Source of the DNA: Chryseobacterium tructae
Lineage (GTDB): Bacteria > Bacteroidota > Bacteroidia > Flavobacteriales > Weeksellaceae
Length of the DNA: 64,000 nt
Assembly: GCF_030409875.1 (NCBI RefSeq)
Contig: NZ_JAUFQR010000001.1
Span: 3,224,001-3,288,000, forward strand
Direction: 5' to 3'
In this document: one piece after another, positions 38,520 through 47,580 of the stretch
How the letters are laid out: each line of letters begins with the position of its first letter
How positions within the stretch are numbered: the stretch's first letter is position 1
Program-made: the position numbers and the translations under genes
The notes under the pieces: generated by a model
Databases searched by the model: none
What the model saw: the letters and a program-made list of their open reading frames with translations, nothing else
What the model was told of the DNA's origin: nothing

Positions 38520-39683
38520 ATGCTGATAGACAATATATCAATAGCCATCGTTGGTGGTGGTCCTGCCGGACTTACCCTGGCCAGACTTTTACAGCTGAAG
38601 AATGCCCATGTAAAAGTATATGAAAGAGATTTTAATAAAGAAGCACGTGTGCAAGGGTCTCCGCTTGACATGCATGAAGATTCCGGACTGGCAGCTCTGC
38701 GCAAAGCAGGATTGTTAGACGAATTTAAGAAGACATTCCGTCCTGGTGCTGATAAGATGCTCATTGTAAATGAGCACGCAGAAGTAGTGTTCAGCGACCA
38801 TGATACTAAACCGCAAGAGGATTTCGGAGCGGAACATTTTCGCCCTGAAATAGACCGCGGCCCGTTGAGAAATATGCTTTTGGAATCTCTTCATCCGGAG
38901 ACTGTTGTTTGGGACAGTCACTTTCTCTCTATGGAACCTCAGAATAAAGGCTGGCTACTTCATTTTAAAAACGGAACATCTGTTTATGCTGATCTCGTGA
39001 TTGCAGCAGATGGAGCCCATTCTAAAATCCGGCCTTATCTTACAGACAACAAACCTGTTTATTCAGGAGTGATTATGCTGGAAGGAATGGTTTCAAAAGA
39101 ACAAGCCCCCAACATTAATGCATTGATTAATGGCGGGAAAATAATGGCTTTTGGCAATACCCAAAATATCCTATTAGGCCAAAAAGGAAACGGTGACCTT
39201 GGTTTTTACGCCAGCTTTAAGGCAGATGAAAATTGGGCCAATAATATTAATCTTGATTTTTCAGATTCTAAAGCTGTTCTCCAGTGGTTTAAATCAGAGT
39301 ATCCGGAATGGAGTGAAATATGGTACGAATTGTTTGAGAATGCTACTCCTCCTTTTATTCCCCGTCCTATTTACGCCATGCCACTAGATCAGACCTGGAA
39401 AACCCAATCTAACTTAACATTAATGGGCGATGCCGCCCATGTTATGCCGCCGTTTGCAGGAGAAGGTGCCAATATGGCAATGCTCGACGCCCTTGATCTC
39501 AGCGAATACTTAACAGATACCTCTTATCATACTTTACAGGAGGCTATTTCCCAATATGAAATCAATATGCAGAGACGAGCTGCAGCTGCGACTCGGGAGT
39601 CTCTTGAAAACGGAGAGCGGATGCATTCTGAAACTGCTTTAGCCACCATGTTGGAATTCTTTAATGGACATATTTTGCCCTAA
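38520..39683 (+). CDS. Tet(X)-like FAD-dependent monooxygenase
   Basis: This 387-residue flavoprotein has GxGxxG (IAIVGGGPAGLTLARLLQ), the characteristic ARVQGSPLDMHEDSG block (Tet(X): ARIFGGTLDLHKGSG), an ADLVIAADGAHSKIR motif, and LMGDAAHVMPPFAGEGAN near residue 305. Length and motif order match the Tet(X) class A hydroxylases, which inactivate tetracyclines by hydroxylation. Identity to known enzymes looks moderate, so antibiotic inactivation is not established; another aromatic substrate is possible. Such chromosomal genes are common in Flavobacteriia. It shares a unit with the upstream AraC gene. Confidence 0.78.
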   Translation: MLIDNISIAIVGGGPAGLTLARLLQLKNAHVKVYERDFNKEARVQGSPLDMHEDSGLAALRKAGLLDEFKKTFRPGADKMLIVNEHAEVVFSDHDTKPQEDFGAEHFRPEIDRGPLRNMLLESLHPETVVWDSHFLSMEPQNKGWLLHFKNGTSVYADLVIAADGAHSKIRPYLTDNKPVYSGVIMLEGMVSKEQAPNINALINGGKIMAFGNTQNILLGQKGNGDLGFYASFKADENWANNINLDFSDSKAVLQWFKSEYPEWSEIWYELFENATPPFIPRPIYAMPLDQTWKTQSNLTLMGDAAHVMPPFAGEGANMAMLDALDLSEYLTDTSYHTLQEAISQYEINMQRRAAAATRESLENGERMHSETALATMLEFFNGHILP

Positions 39684-39723
39684 TTTAATTTGAACTCGTT
39701 CGAGGTATTAGCATCATGAAAAA

Positions 39724-39749
39724 GGCTGCCTCATATAAGACAGCCACTT
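39724..39749 (+). terminator. Terminator after the monooxygenase gene
   Basis: Eight-base arms (39724-39731 and 39738-39745) with one G-U pair close a 6-base loop, followed by ACTTTT. It ends the AraC-monooxygenase unit. Confidence 0.65.
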
Positions 39750-40352
39750 TTCCCCACTAAAAAAAATAATTCTTCTTCTCTCCGTTAGATCCTGATTTTG
39801 GAGATTCATTTGTGTTTTTAATTTTTTTATTCTTAATATCTACTATTTTTCTAAGTTTTGATATTTATAATAACATCCGATAGGCGAAGCGGAGATTAAA
39901 ATACCTGTTCTTTTATTACCTGTAATGATATCTCATCTGAACCTATCTGCAAATCTATATTTTAAACTCAAAAAAGTAAAAAATTAACCTACTACTCTGA
40001 TACAGCACCAAATTAAACAACTAATAAACAACTATTTAAATCCAATTTAAAATAAAAATAAATAGTATCAAAAATCATAATATGAAGAGAAAAAGCGTAA
40101 AAAAAACATAGAGGATGTATTTTAGATGTAAATCAATAAATGCATATACAAGAGTATATACCGCATATCTTTTTCAAATTTCTACCCATTTTTAACAAAA
40201 TCACAAACACCTGACTAACAATTAATTGAATGCGATTATATCAGCTGTAGTATTCGTGTAGTAGAGTGTTTTTTCATTATTTGATAAAAATTTTTCAAAT
40301 TTGAACCGAGAGACCACAAAGAAACTGAGTGGCGAAAAAAAATATTTCGAAT

Positions 40353-40388
40353 ACTGTCTGATATAATGAATCAGGCAGTTTTTTTTCA
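40353..40388 (+). terminator. Orphan rho-independent terminator
   Basis: Ten-base arms (40353-40362 and 40370-40379), one G-U pair, 7-base loop and at least eight T. No plus-strand gene ends nearby, so it may terminate a small non-coding RNA. I found no matching consensus promoter upstream. Confidence 0.6.
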
Positions 40389-40586
40389 TGAGTCCAAATG
40401 GTCAGAAAATAGATAAGAATTATTTTGTCAGAATATTGAACTTTCTGAGTCTAATTTATTTTTGAATGTTTGGAGTTAAATAATGATGTAATGATTATCT
40501 TCTTAGAAGCAGCACAAAGTGTCCACTGAGCTTAAAAATCTTCATAGCGAGGATTATTCCATACAATACTCAGATTCCTTTCTTAA

Positions 40587-42008
40587 TCACTTTATATTGT
40601 CAAAAAAAACATAAATATCTGTTTCCGTAGGAATATTCATTTTTTTTCTGATCCTATACTTCTTCTGCTGAATGGTTCTATGCTGAACAAGTGTATAGCT
40701 GGCAATTTCTTTGGAACTGAAATGCAGCTTCAGCATGGCACAAAAAATCAATTCTGAATTTTCCAGACTAGGATTAATGGCTAAAAGCTGATCTAAATAT
40801 CCAGGATATAATTCTTTAAAATAAGAAAGAAATTCAGGATCATTTCTCTTAACCAATTCGATTATTTCTTCCTGTCTGTTATCATTAATCTGAATTTTCA
40901 GATTTTCAGCTTCTGATGTAAGGTCTGCTTTTCTTTTTCTTAATGTATTGATGATTCTCCACGCATATATGGCCAACAATGAAAGTCCGGCAAAAGATAA
41001 GAAAACGACCCATTGCACCTTATTTCTATGCTGCTCAGTACCCGTTTTTGCTTCTGAAATAAAAAATTCCATATCCTGGTTAATTGTTGCCAGTAAAGCG
41101 GTATTGGCTTTATTCTTAGCTTCAGTATATGCATTCAGATAAAAATAAGCTTTTTCTTTATCTCCTGTGGCTGCATATAAAGACCTCAGATCATTATAAA
41201 TATATTTAGTGTATTGTGCAAAAATACGCCTGGTCTTCTTATCGATTTCCAAAGCTTTCATAAATTCTTTTTCAGCTTTATCATATTCTCCATAAGCTAC
41301 ATAATACTCTCCCATTACCGTATGGATATTAAGAGCTATAGCATCGTCTTTTTTAGACATACTCATTTTATCATAAGCTCTTGTGATGTATTTATAGGCT
41401 GAATCTTTATTTTTATAGTTGTAGATGTAATCACATATAGCACCATCTGCAATCCCGGTATTATCCAGCATTCTTGCTTTATGGAAATATTCCAGTGCTT
41501 CCTTAGATTTCTTTTTTTGGGTGTAATAATCTGCTTGCTGTAGATAAATATTATAGAGAACCGTCTTTTTTAATTCGGAGTTTCTACTTTTTTCAATATT
41601 ATTAAAAGCCTCATTATTATACTCAAATGCTTTATCAATTCTTCTTAATTCAGAATTAAACCTGCCATAATTATTATAGAATATTGCCTTATGCAAAGGA
41701 TTATCAGAATTTTTCAGAATTTCTTCGGCATTATTAAAAAGGATATTGGATTTCTGATAATTTTCCAATGACATATTAACCCGGGCTAGATTGATATAAC
41801 ACAATGCTTTTCCATCTTCATATCCAATCTTATCTGCTTTTCTATAGTATTTTTTATTAAGATTAACCAATAAGTTATATTCACCGGCAAGACGCAGCTC
41901 TTCATTCTTCTTCATCAAGGGAATATCAAAGCTCTTTTCATATTTCCCGGAATCAGGACTGCAGGAAATTAAAAGAATAAGTACAATAGAAAGTAGGATG
42001 CGGATCAT
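40587..42008 (-). CDS. Membrane-tethered TPR regulator with LuxR-like HTH (paralogue 2)
   Basis: This 473-residue protein starts with a lipobox-like VLILLISC|SPD, then TPR-type helices. A transmembrane segment lies near residue 330-350 (WVVFLSFAGLSLLAIYAW), followed by a short linker and a C-terminal helix-turn-helix: ENSELIFCAMLKLHFSSKEI and TLVQHRTIQQKKYRIRKKMN. It is closely related to the genes at 18183 and 42117. The arrangement (envelope repeats plus DNA-binding end) suggests direct signal transfer from the envelope to DNA. Confidence 0.77.
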   Translation of the reverse strand: MIRILLSIVLILLISCSPDSGKYEKSFDIPLMKKNEELRLAGEYNLLVNLNKKYYRKADKIGYEDGKALCYINLARVNMSLENYQKSNILFNNAEEILKNSDNPLHKAIFYNNYGRFNSELRRIDKAFEYNNEAFNNIEKSRNSELKKTVLYNIYLQQADYYTQKKKSKEALEYFHKARMLDNTGIADGAICDYIYNYKNKDSAYKYITRAYDKMSMSKKDDAIALNIHTVMGEYYVAYGEYDKAEKEFMKALEIDKKTRRIFAQYTKYIYNDLRSLYAATGDKEKAYFYLNAYTEAKNKANTALLATINQDMEFFISEAKTGTEQHRNKVQWVVFLSFAGLSLLAIYAWRIINTLRKRKADLTSEAENLKIQINDNRQEEIIELVKRNDPEFLSYFKELYPGYLDQLLAINPSLENSELIFCAMLKLHFSSKEIASYTLVQHRTIQQKKYRIRKKMNIPTETDIYVFFDNIK

Positions 42009-42116
42009 AATGCTTTTTCCCTTTAACTGAATTTTTGTAAAAAATAAGATTAAAAAATGTTTTTTTCCAATTTATGATATTACATTTTTTTTAAATGATC
42101 TATCAATTCATAATAT

Positions 42117-43547
42117 TTAGCTGTTTATTGTATCAAAAAAATCATAGATATCCTCTTCTCCAGGAATATTAAGTCTCTTCCGGATTCTGTATTTTTTCTG
42201 TTGTACAGACCTATGCTGAACAAAAGTATAATCAGCAATCTCTTTGGATGAAAAATGAAGTTTTAACATTGCACAAAAAGCCAGCTCAGAGTTTTCAAGA
42301 TCCGGGTTGATCTTTAAAAGAGTGCTTATAAAATCCGGATACAGCTCCTTAAACTTCATCAGAAAGGAAGAATCATTTTTTCTGGCAAGTTCAGTAACCT
42401 CCTTCAGCATCTTTACTTTAACATGAGTCTTTAATTCTTCGGTTTCTTCTTTTAAAGCTTTCTTTTTTAACCTCTGTGATTGAATTGTCTTTTTAACATA
42501 TATACCGGAAACCGTAAGCGCAGTAATTGATAATGCAATGGCTAAAGGCAAATCACTTCTATGCCAATCTGATTCGGGCTTCATTTCAGAGATAAAGTTC
42601 TCCGTAGCCTTATTCATAGTATTTAATCGGGCTACATCCAGCCGCCCCTCTTCTTCCATGTACTTTTGCAGATAATAATAAGCTTTACCACCATCATCTT
42701 TCTTTTTATAGAGTTCTGCAAGAGATTTGTATACATTATTGATGTGCGAAGAATAAGTTCGTCTTGTTTTTATATTGATTTCCAGTGCTTTTTTAAGCGC
42801 TTTTTCAGCTTCATCATTATTATTGATCGCATTATAATAATATCCCATGGTATAATATACCCAAAGAGATTCTGCATCACTGGTTTTTTGGCTGAACATC
42901 TTCTCTTCTGATTTTGCAATATAAAGTCCAGCAGCATCAGACTGATGTCTGAAAAGATAATACTGAGCTACCATACAATTGCTATATGCTGAATTTTCCA
43001 GCTCGTTCCCCTTCAAAAAAGACTTTAAAGCTGTTCCATACCAAGCCTTAAAAGTAAAATAAATTCCCTTATTGATATAAAGCCGGGAAAGGAGCTTATT
43101 TTTAAGTTCCGAATCCTTTGCTTTTTTCAGATAAGAAAATGCCTGGGTATTATATTCTATGGCCTTATCATATAGCTTAAGATGAGAATAATATTGGCTA
43201 AAATCATCATAGAAGGCTGCTTTATGAAAACCGTTTTCGGAATTTTTCAGATCTTTTTCAGCTTTATTGAAAAAAAACAATGCTTTTTCATAGTTTCCGG
43301 CAGATACATTTACCTCTGCCATATTAAGATAGCAAAGACCTATCCCTTCTTTGTATCCCATTTTAGCTGCTTTTTTCAAGTATTCAATATTGAGTTTGAT
43401 AAGCGCCTCATATTCTCCGGAAAGCTGTAGATCTGAGCTCTTATTAATCAAAGCAACATCGAAGGCATCTCTTTCTTTATCCTGAGAATTCGTATTGCAG
43501 GAAACCATGTACAATAGCAGCCCCATGCTTACAGCAAAGACCATCAT
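42117..43547 (-). CDS. Membrane-tethered TPR regulator with LuxR-like HTH (paralogue 3)
   Basis: This 476-residue protein has the lipobox-like LLYMVSC|NTNS, TPR-type repeats, a transmembrane stretch near residue 332-350 (PLAIALSITALTVSGIYV) and a charged linker. The terminal helix-turn-helix is NSELAFCAMLKLHFSSKEIA ... HRSVQQKKYRIRKRLN. The gene is 108 bases upstream of paralogue 2 on the same strand; strong similarity shows tandem duplication. Target genes are unknown. Confidence 0.77.
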   Translation of the reverse strand: MMVFAVSMGLLLYMVSCNTNSQDKERDAFDVALINKSSDLQLSGEYEALIKLNIEYLKKAAKMGYKEGIGLCYLNMAEVNVSAGNYEKALFFFNKAEKDLKNSENGFHKAAFYDDFSQYYSHLKLYDKAIEYNTQAFSYLKKAKDSELKNKLLSRLYINKGIYFTFKAWYGTALKSFLKGNELENSAYSNCMVAQYYLFRHQSDAAGLYIAKSEEKMFSQKTSDAESLWVYYTMGYYYNAINNNDEAEKALKKALEINIKTRRTYSSHINNVYKSLAELYKKKDDGGKAYYYLQKYMEEEGRLDVARLNTMNKATENFISEMKPESDWHRSDLPLAIALSITALTVSGIYVKKTIQSQRLKKKALKEETEELKTHVKVKMLKEVTELARKNDSSFLMKFKELYPDFISTLLKINPDLENSELAFCAMLKLHFSSKEIADYTFVQHRSVQQKKYRIRKRLNIPGEEDIYDFFDTINS

Positions 43548-44035
43548 CCTTCGTATGATTCCTGTATATGTTTTATTATTTTTAATAATGATCTATTTTA
43601 ATTTTTCTCCTTCTGCTCCATTTAAAATACTCAGTATCCTTACTTATTATCCTTTATGAATGGGTAAAAAATAGACTATAAAATGGATATTTCAACCAAT
43701 CTCTGTTATAAATATACATAATTTATACCATCAATTTTCAAATAAAATCGCTTCAATATGAAAAAAGAGACTAATATCCATTGCCTTCTTTTCCCATATT
43801 ATATTTTAAATTTTGATTCTATTTTTTGATTAAAACCCTCAATCCTTCCCCAAGGTTATAAGATTAAAATAAGTATTCTGTACTTACAATAAGACTCTCT
43901 GAAATTACTTTTGTTACATTTTCGCTTCCATTTAAATAACTCATTTAGTTATTTTTTACTTCCAATAAAAACGAACCTCCTATATTTCTATGTTTAGAAA
44001 AATTAATTCTAAATTTATGATCACAAAAAATAATC
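43548..44035. other. AT-rich gene-free spacer
   Basis: These 488 bases contain no convincing ORF, hairpin or consensus promoter. They separate the divergent regulator (paralogue 3) and acetyltransferase genes. Confidence 0.45.
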
Positions 44036-44515
44036 ATGGATATTGAATATCGAAAATTGGTTCCCTACGAAAGCAAAATGTATAGGAAGATTCGTCTGGA
44101 AAGTCTTCAACAATTTCCAGACTCTTTTGAAACCAATTATGAAGAAGCGTTGAACACAGAGAAACTCAGAATGGAAATTGATATAGAAAATCAAAATCCT
44201 AAAAAATTTGTTTGGGGTGCTTTTATTGCTCAAAAACTCATTGCCCTTTGTGCTTTTGTTATTGATGACAATAATGTGGGAAATATTTATCAGATGTATG
44301 TAAAGAAAGACTTTCAGGGGGAAAATATTGGTTCAGGATTAATACAAAGCGTCATTCAAGAAGCCAAAGAAAAATTCAATATAACCGAAGTTTTTTTGGA
44401 AGTTGCTGTTAAAAATCATCCAGCCTATTATCTGTATAAAAAAAATGGATTTGAAGAGGCTGATTGTGAAAGAAACGAGACTTCAGAGGTCATTGTCATG
44501 AAATATACACTATAA
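44036..44515 (+). CDS. GNAT acetyltransferase
   Basis: This 159-residue protein has the GNAT acetyl-CoA motif MYVKKDFQGENIGSGLIQSV and the conserved end VAVKNHPAYYLYKKNGFEEA. The substrate is not known. It is a single gene ending in an orphan copy of the tRNA-Lys terminator hairpin (44526-44548). Confidence 0.83.
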   Translation: MDIEYRKLVPYESKMYRKIRLESLQQFPDSFETNYEEALNTEKLRMEIDIENQNPKKFVWGAFIAQKLIALCAFVIDDNNVGNIYQMYVKKDFQGENIGSGLIQSVIQEAKEKFNITEVFLEVAVKNHPAYYLYKKNGFEEADCERNETSEVIVMKYTL

Positions 44516-44525
44516 TAAACAAAAA

Positions 44526-44548
44526 AGAACTACTGAAACGGTAGTTCT
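44526..44548. terminator. Orphan copy of the tRNA-Lys terminator
   Basis: AGAACTACTG (44526-44535), AAA loop, and CGGTAGTTCT (44539-44548) pair with one G-U. Sequence identity to the tRNA-Lys terminator at 45317 continues through GTATTTGTGACCC, the last bases of the tRNA 3' end, but the tRNA body is missing. It now ends the acetyltransferase gene. Confidence 0.75.
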
Positions 44549-44799
44549 TTGTATTTGTGACCCCCATTAAACATGTTTCGATTATACTTCACTTTCAGAA
44601 GAACAGCAATTTTTCTTTCGTTATTTTGGTGAAAAATTTTGGCAACGAAAGTTCAATGAGTTTTGAGTTCATAGCTAAGAAGAAATCAGAATAGGATTAT
44701 ATATTAAAAATAGCCTGAATATTTACTTCGTTTATTCTTTTTTATCACACTTATAAGAATTATTTTTTTTAAATTTATACAACAAAAAAAAACACAACT

Positions 44800-45087
44800 A
44801 TGGATTATACAGCACTTATTATGGGGCTTTTCTTCTTTATTATTGGTATTGCCCTACGCTACTGGATTAATAGAAGAAAATTCAATCGACGCAACGCTTC
44901 CGGTTTGGAAGGTTTCTCCAATTATGAACGGGCTACTGCCACCAGGTTTCTTGAAAGGATCGGTAAGCTGATTGCTTATGTATGTATCGCAGTTGGTTTA
45001 TTATTTTTACTAATGTTCTGGCAGGATAAAAAGAGATTGGACAAAGAAGCTCAGAAAAATATAGAAATGCAAAAACCTCAGAAATAA
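44800..45087 (+). CDS. Small membrane protein of unknown function
   Basis: This 95-residue protein has two predicted transmembrane helices: ALIMGLFFFIIGIALRYW at about residues 4-21 and LIAYVCIAVGLLFLLMFW at about 57-74. Between them is a charged loop (NRRKFNRRNASGLEGFSNYE) and at the end a Lys/Glu-rich tail. No family is recognised. It is a single gene. Confidence 0.6.
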   Translation: MDYTALIMGLFFFIIGIALRYWINRRKFNRRNASGLEGFSNYERATATRFLERIGKLIAYVCIAVGLLFLLMFWQDKKRLDKEAQKNIEMQKPQK

Positions 45088-45316
45088 TCTTCCGCAAAAC
45101 TCGTCTATCAATCAGGAGATAAAAATCGATTAAGCTTAAAATATATTTACCCAAGCCTTTACCCTCTATTGTAAAGAAAAAATGGATACAATACGTAAGA
45201 TTTTATGTTTGGTTTTTTCAAAAAATTGGAATTCAACGGAACAGCTTTTCCAACACCAAAGATAAATTCCGCACTACAATCTATATTATTAATAAACAAT
45301 ATAAAAAAACAAAAAA

Positions 45317-45339
45317 AGAACTACTGAAACAGTAGTTCT
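45317..45339 (-). terminator. Terminator of tRNA-Lys copy 1
   Basis: AGAACTACTG / AAA loop / CAGTAGTTCT, perfect 10-base arms, followed on the minus strand by a T run. It sits 10 bases past the tRNA 3' end. Confidence 0.85.
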
Positions 45340-45348
45340 TTGTATTTG

Positions 45349-45421
45349 TGACCCGGCTGGGATTCGAACCCAGGACCCATACATTAAAAGTGTATTGCTC
45401 TACCAGCTGAGCTACCGAGTC
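45349..45421 (-). tRNA. tRNA-Lys (UUU), copy 1
   Basis: This 73-base tRNA has all arms: acceptor GACTCGG paired with CCGGGTC (one T-G wobble), D arm AGCTCAGCTGGTAGAGC, anticodon loop ACTTTTAAT with anticodon TTT, and the TpsiC loop GGTTCGAATCC. Discriminator base is A; CCA is not encoded. The body is identical to the three copies at 51 kb. A consensus promoter lies upstream and a terminator downstream. Confidence 0.95.
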
Positions 45422-45464
45422 GGCCACTTACTTTTTAAAGTAAATCCCTTTGTTTAAGAGGTTG

Positions 45465-45494
45465 CAAAGATATGAAAATATCCTTTAAATACAA
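45465..45494 (-). promoter_or_regulatory. Promoter of tRNA-Lys copy 1
   Basis: On the minus strand, TTG (45492-45494), 19-base spacer, TATCTTTG (45465-45472). The flavobacterial consensus is exact. Sequence and spacing match those of the promoter at 51488. Confidence 0.75.
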
Positions 45495-45692
45495 GCTTTC
45501 CGATGCTTTTTATCGAAAAAAAAACGATTTCTATTTCCGAAAATTATTCATCTATTTCTTAATACCTAAAAAAAACACTACCCAATAATCTGACCTCTAA
45601 TTATTTGTAAAAAATACGACATGAAAAATTCCCATATCGTATTCTAATAATTCTATCGAAAAAATTATTCTTTAGATGAATTCATGTTTTAT

Positions 45693-46478
45693 TTACCAAA
45701 GAAGTGGAGCTTTATCCCCTTGTTTATTTTTAGCATAATAAAGAGAAGGAAGCACCTTAGAGAGATAAGTAAATTCACTATAACAATGTTCCATCAGTCC
45801 AAATCCCACGTCATCCGATAACGGACTTTCACTATCTGCCATTAAAGCGCCAAGATAAAAGTGACTCCTCAATGTACAGCCCTGTACCGTGTCCCGAACC
45901 ACATGAAACATATAGCCATCGATAGGATCACAATTGGCATCCATTGGAGTATTTTCACCAAAACCAATTCTTCCATACACAACAGCACTTACAGCTCCAT
46001 CAGCATAAGCCTGCTTTAAAATATCAGCATCAAAGATTTCTGCAGGATCATGGAATTTTATGGTAGCAGATACAGGAGGAATGTCTCCCAGAGATTCCGT
46101 AGCATGAATTGTTGCCCCAATATAATTTTCATTTTTGATCCAGTTGTTATCCCAACCTCCATGTTCCACATGATCATGAGGATGCCAGAGCTTAAGATCT
46201 TCCGTTGTTTCAAAATACTTAAACCACCAATCCAACATTTTTCCTTTACAATGATGCAAAACGTTCCTCATAGCAATATGAAGCATTCCGTTCTCTACTC
46301 TCCGGATTCCAGCCTCCAGTGCGATAGGTTGAGGAGATAAAAGCGCATTAATATCCCTGAACATTTGTTCTTCTGTTTCCTTTGTCGGTTTCATACGTGA
46401 TATTTTAATTACATTATTTGATTTTACAATCGAAGAGCTACCAAGGCTGAAGTATATTTTGATTTCTTCCATAGCCAT
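45693..46478 (-). CDS. PhlG-like (DAPG hydrolase-family) protein
   Basis: This 261-residue soluble protein resembles the 2,4-diacetylphloroglucinol hydrolase family: VLHHCKGKMLDWWFKYFETT, WHPHDHVEHGGWDNNW, and a late HCYSEFTYL segment that could supply metal-binding His and Glu. PhlG cleaves a C-C bond in an acylphloroglucinol using zinc. Whether this protein does so is unknown. A -7-like TAAATTTG lies just upstream of the ATG at 46478; a start at 46394 (MKPTKETEEQ) is also possible. Confidence 0.6.
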   Translation of the reverse strand: MAMEEIKIYFSLGSSSIVKSNNVIKISRMKPTKETEEQMFRDINALLSPQPIALEAGIRRVENGMLHIAMRNVLHHCKGKMLDWWFKYFETTEDLKLWHPHDHVEHGGWDNNWIKNENYIGATIHATESLGDIPPVSATIKFHDPAEIFDADILKQAYADGAVSAVVYGRIGFGENTPMDANCDPIDGYMFHVVRDTVQGCTLRSHFYLGALMADSESPLSDDVGFGLMEHCYSEFTYLSKVLPSLYYAKNKQGDKAPLLW

Positions 46479-46643
46479 CTTGATTGTTATACAAATTTAG
46501 ATTAGCTGATCACAGTGATTATTGTATTATTTTCTAATCCAACAGGACAATTTGGAAATTGAAGACCACCAAATTACCGGCTTTCTGATATCTAAGCCAT
46601 ACAACGTAAAAATGTATTTTTAAAAAGAAGGTGACAACTGTAT

Positions 46644-47444
46644 TTACAAGCAATTGTTATTTTTTTTGAAATCCTCTGGGGTATGTCCAGTTTGTTTCTT
46701 ATAAAATCGGGAGAAATAGGCCGGATCGTCAAAGTTAAGATCAAATGCAATTTCTTTTATCGTTAATTCTCCGGAAATAAGCATTCTTTCTGCTTCTACT
46801 ACAACTCTTTCATGCAGTAACTGTGTAAGGGTCTTGTTCATTTTTTCCTTCAAAATCTGATTGATTCGTTTTTCACTGATCCCCATTTTTGAAGCATAAA
46901 ATTCTGCTTTACGTTCAGTTTTATAATAGTCATCCATCAACATAATGAACTGATATACCCTTTTCTGATGGAGATCCTGGTTCAAAAAATAGTGTTGACT
47001 GGCACGAATCAGGTTTAACAGAAAGGCTTTCAGTAATGATTTTAGAACCAGATAACTTCCCATTGAGTTTTGACATTCTTTCTCCATCAATATTCTGAGG
47101 TATTGTAGTATTTCTACAACATCATTATCCAAACGAAGATGAGTGTACTGTCCATGCATATTGAAAAGATTGAAAACATCAATTGCAAATTCCTTATCAT
47201 CTTCTTCCAGATATTCCCTTTTAAAGGCTATGACACAACCTTTCTTCTTTTCAAAACTTATTCTTTCGGAACGGTATAACGGAATTAAATACATAGAATC
47301 TTCATCATTAATTTCCGGATCATTTTTGGACCAAATCATTTCAAAAAAGCCAGCCCGCTGAGGATTCTGCATATAAGTATCCTGGCAATGTTGGAGGTCA
47401 AAAAAAGTAAACTTTGATGGATCGATCTGGTGAATGAATTTCAT
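46644..47444 (-). CDS. AraC-family transcriptional regulator
   Basis: This 266-residue protein has an N-terminal cupin-like domain (CVIAFKREYLEEDDKEFAID) and C-terminal AraC HTH pair (FYASKMGISEKRINQILKEK and LTIKEIAFDLNFDDPAYFSR), ending FYKKQTGHTPEDFKKN. It lies upstream of the PhlG-like gene on the same strand (about 165 bases apart) and may control it. The effector is unknown. Confidence 0.86.
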   Translation of the reverse strand: MKFIHQIDPSKFTFFDLQHCQDTYMQNPQRAGFFEMIWSKNDPEINDEDSMYLIPLYRSERISFEKKKGCVIAFKREYLEEDDKEFAIDVFNLFNMHGQYTHLRLDNDVVEILQYLRILMEKECQNSMGSYLVLKSLLKAFLLNLIRASQHYFLNQDLHQKRVYQFIMLMDDYYKTERKAEFYASKMGISEKRINQILKEKMNKTLTQLLHERVVVEAERMLISGELTIKEIAFDLNFDDPAYFSRFYKKQTGHTPEDFKKNNNCL

Positions 47445-47503
47445 ATTCCTGATTCAATTGTCCTACAAATATACGTGACTATTAGGTGGGAATACAATAA
47501 AAA

Positions 47504-47526
47504 AGAACCACTGAAACAGTAGTTCT
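47504..47526 (-). terminator. Second orphan tRNA-Lys-type terminator
   Basis: AGAACCACTG / AAA / CAGTAGTTCT, then TTGTATTTGTGAC as in the tRNA-Lys terminators, but no tRNA follows. The same AACC variant is found only at 51059, pointing to a common origin. It now serves the collagen-like gene at 47581. Confidence 0.72.
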
Positions 47527-47580
47527 TTGTATTTGTGACAGCACAGAGGTGTGATTTTACATTTTTATAAAAAATTAACC

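Larger units (their letters stand above)
39684..40586. other. Long gene-free region with two terminator hairpins
   Basis: About 900 bases of AT-rich DNA with no gene. Hairpins at 39724-39749 (end of the monooxygenase unit) and at 40353-40388, more than 650 bases from any plus-strand stop, are the only structured features. The latter could end an unannotated small RNA. Confidence 0.5.
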
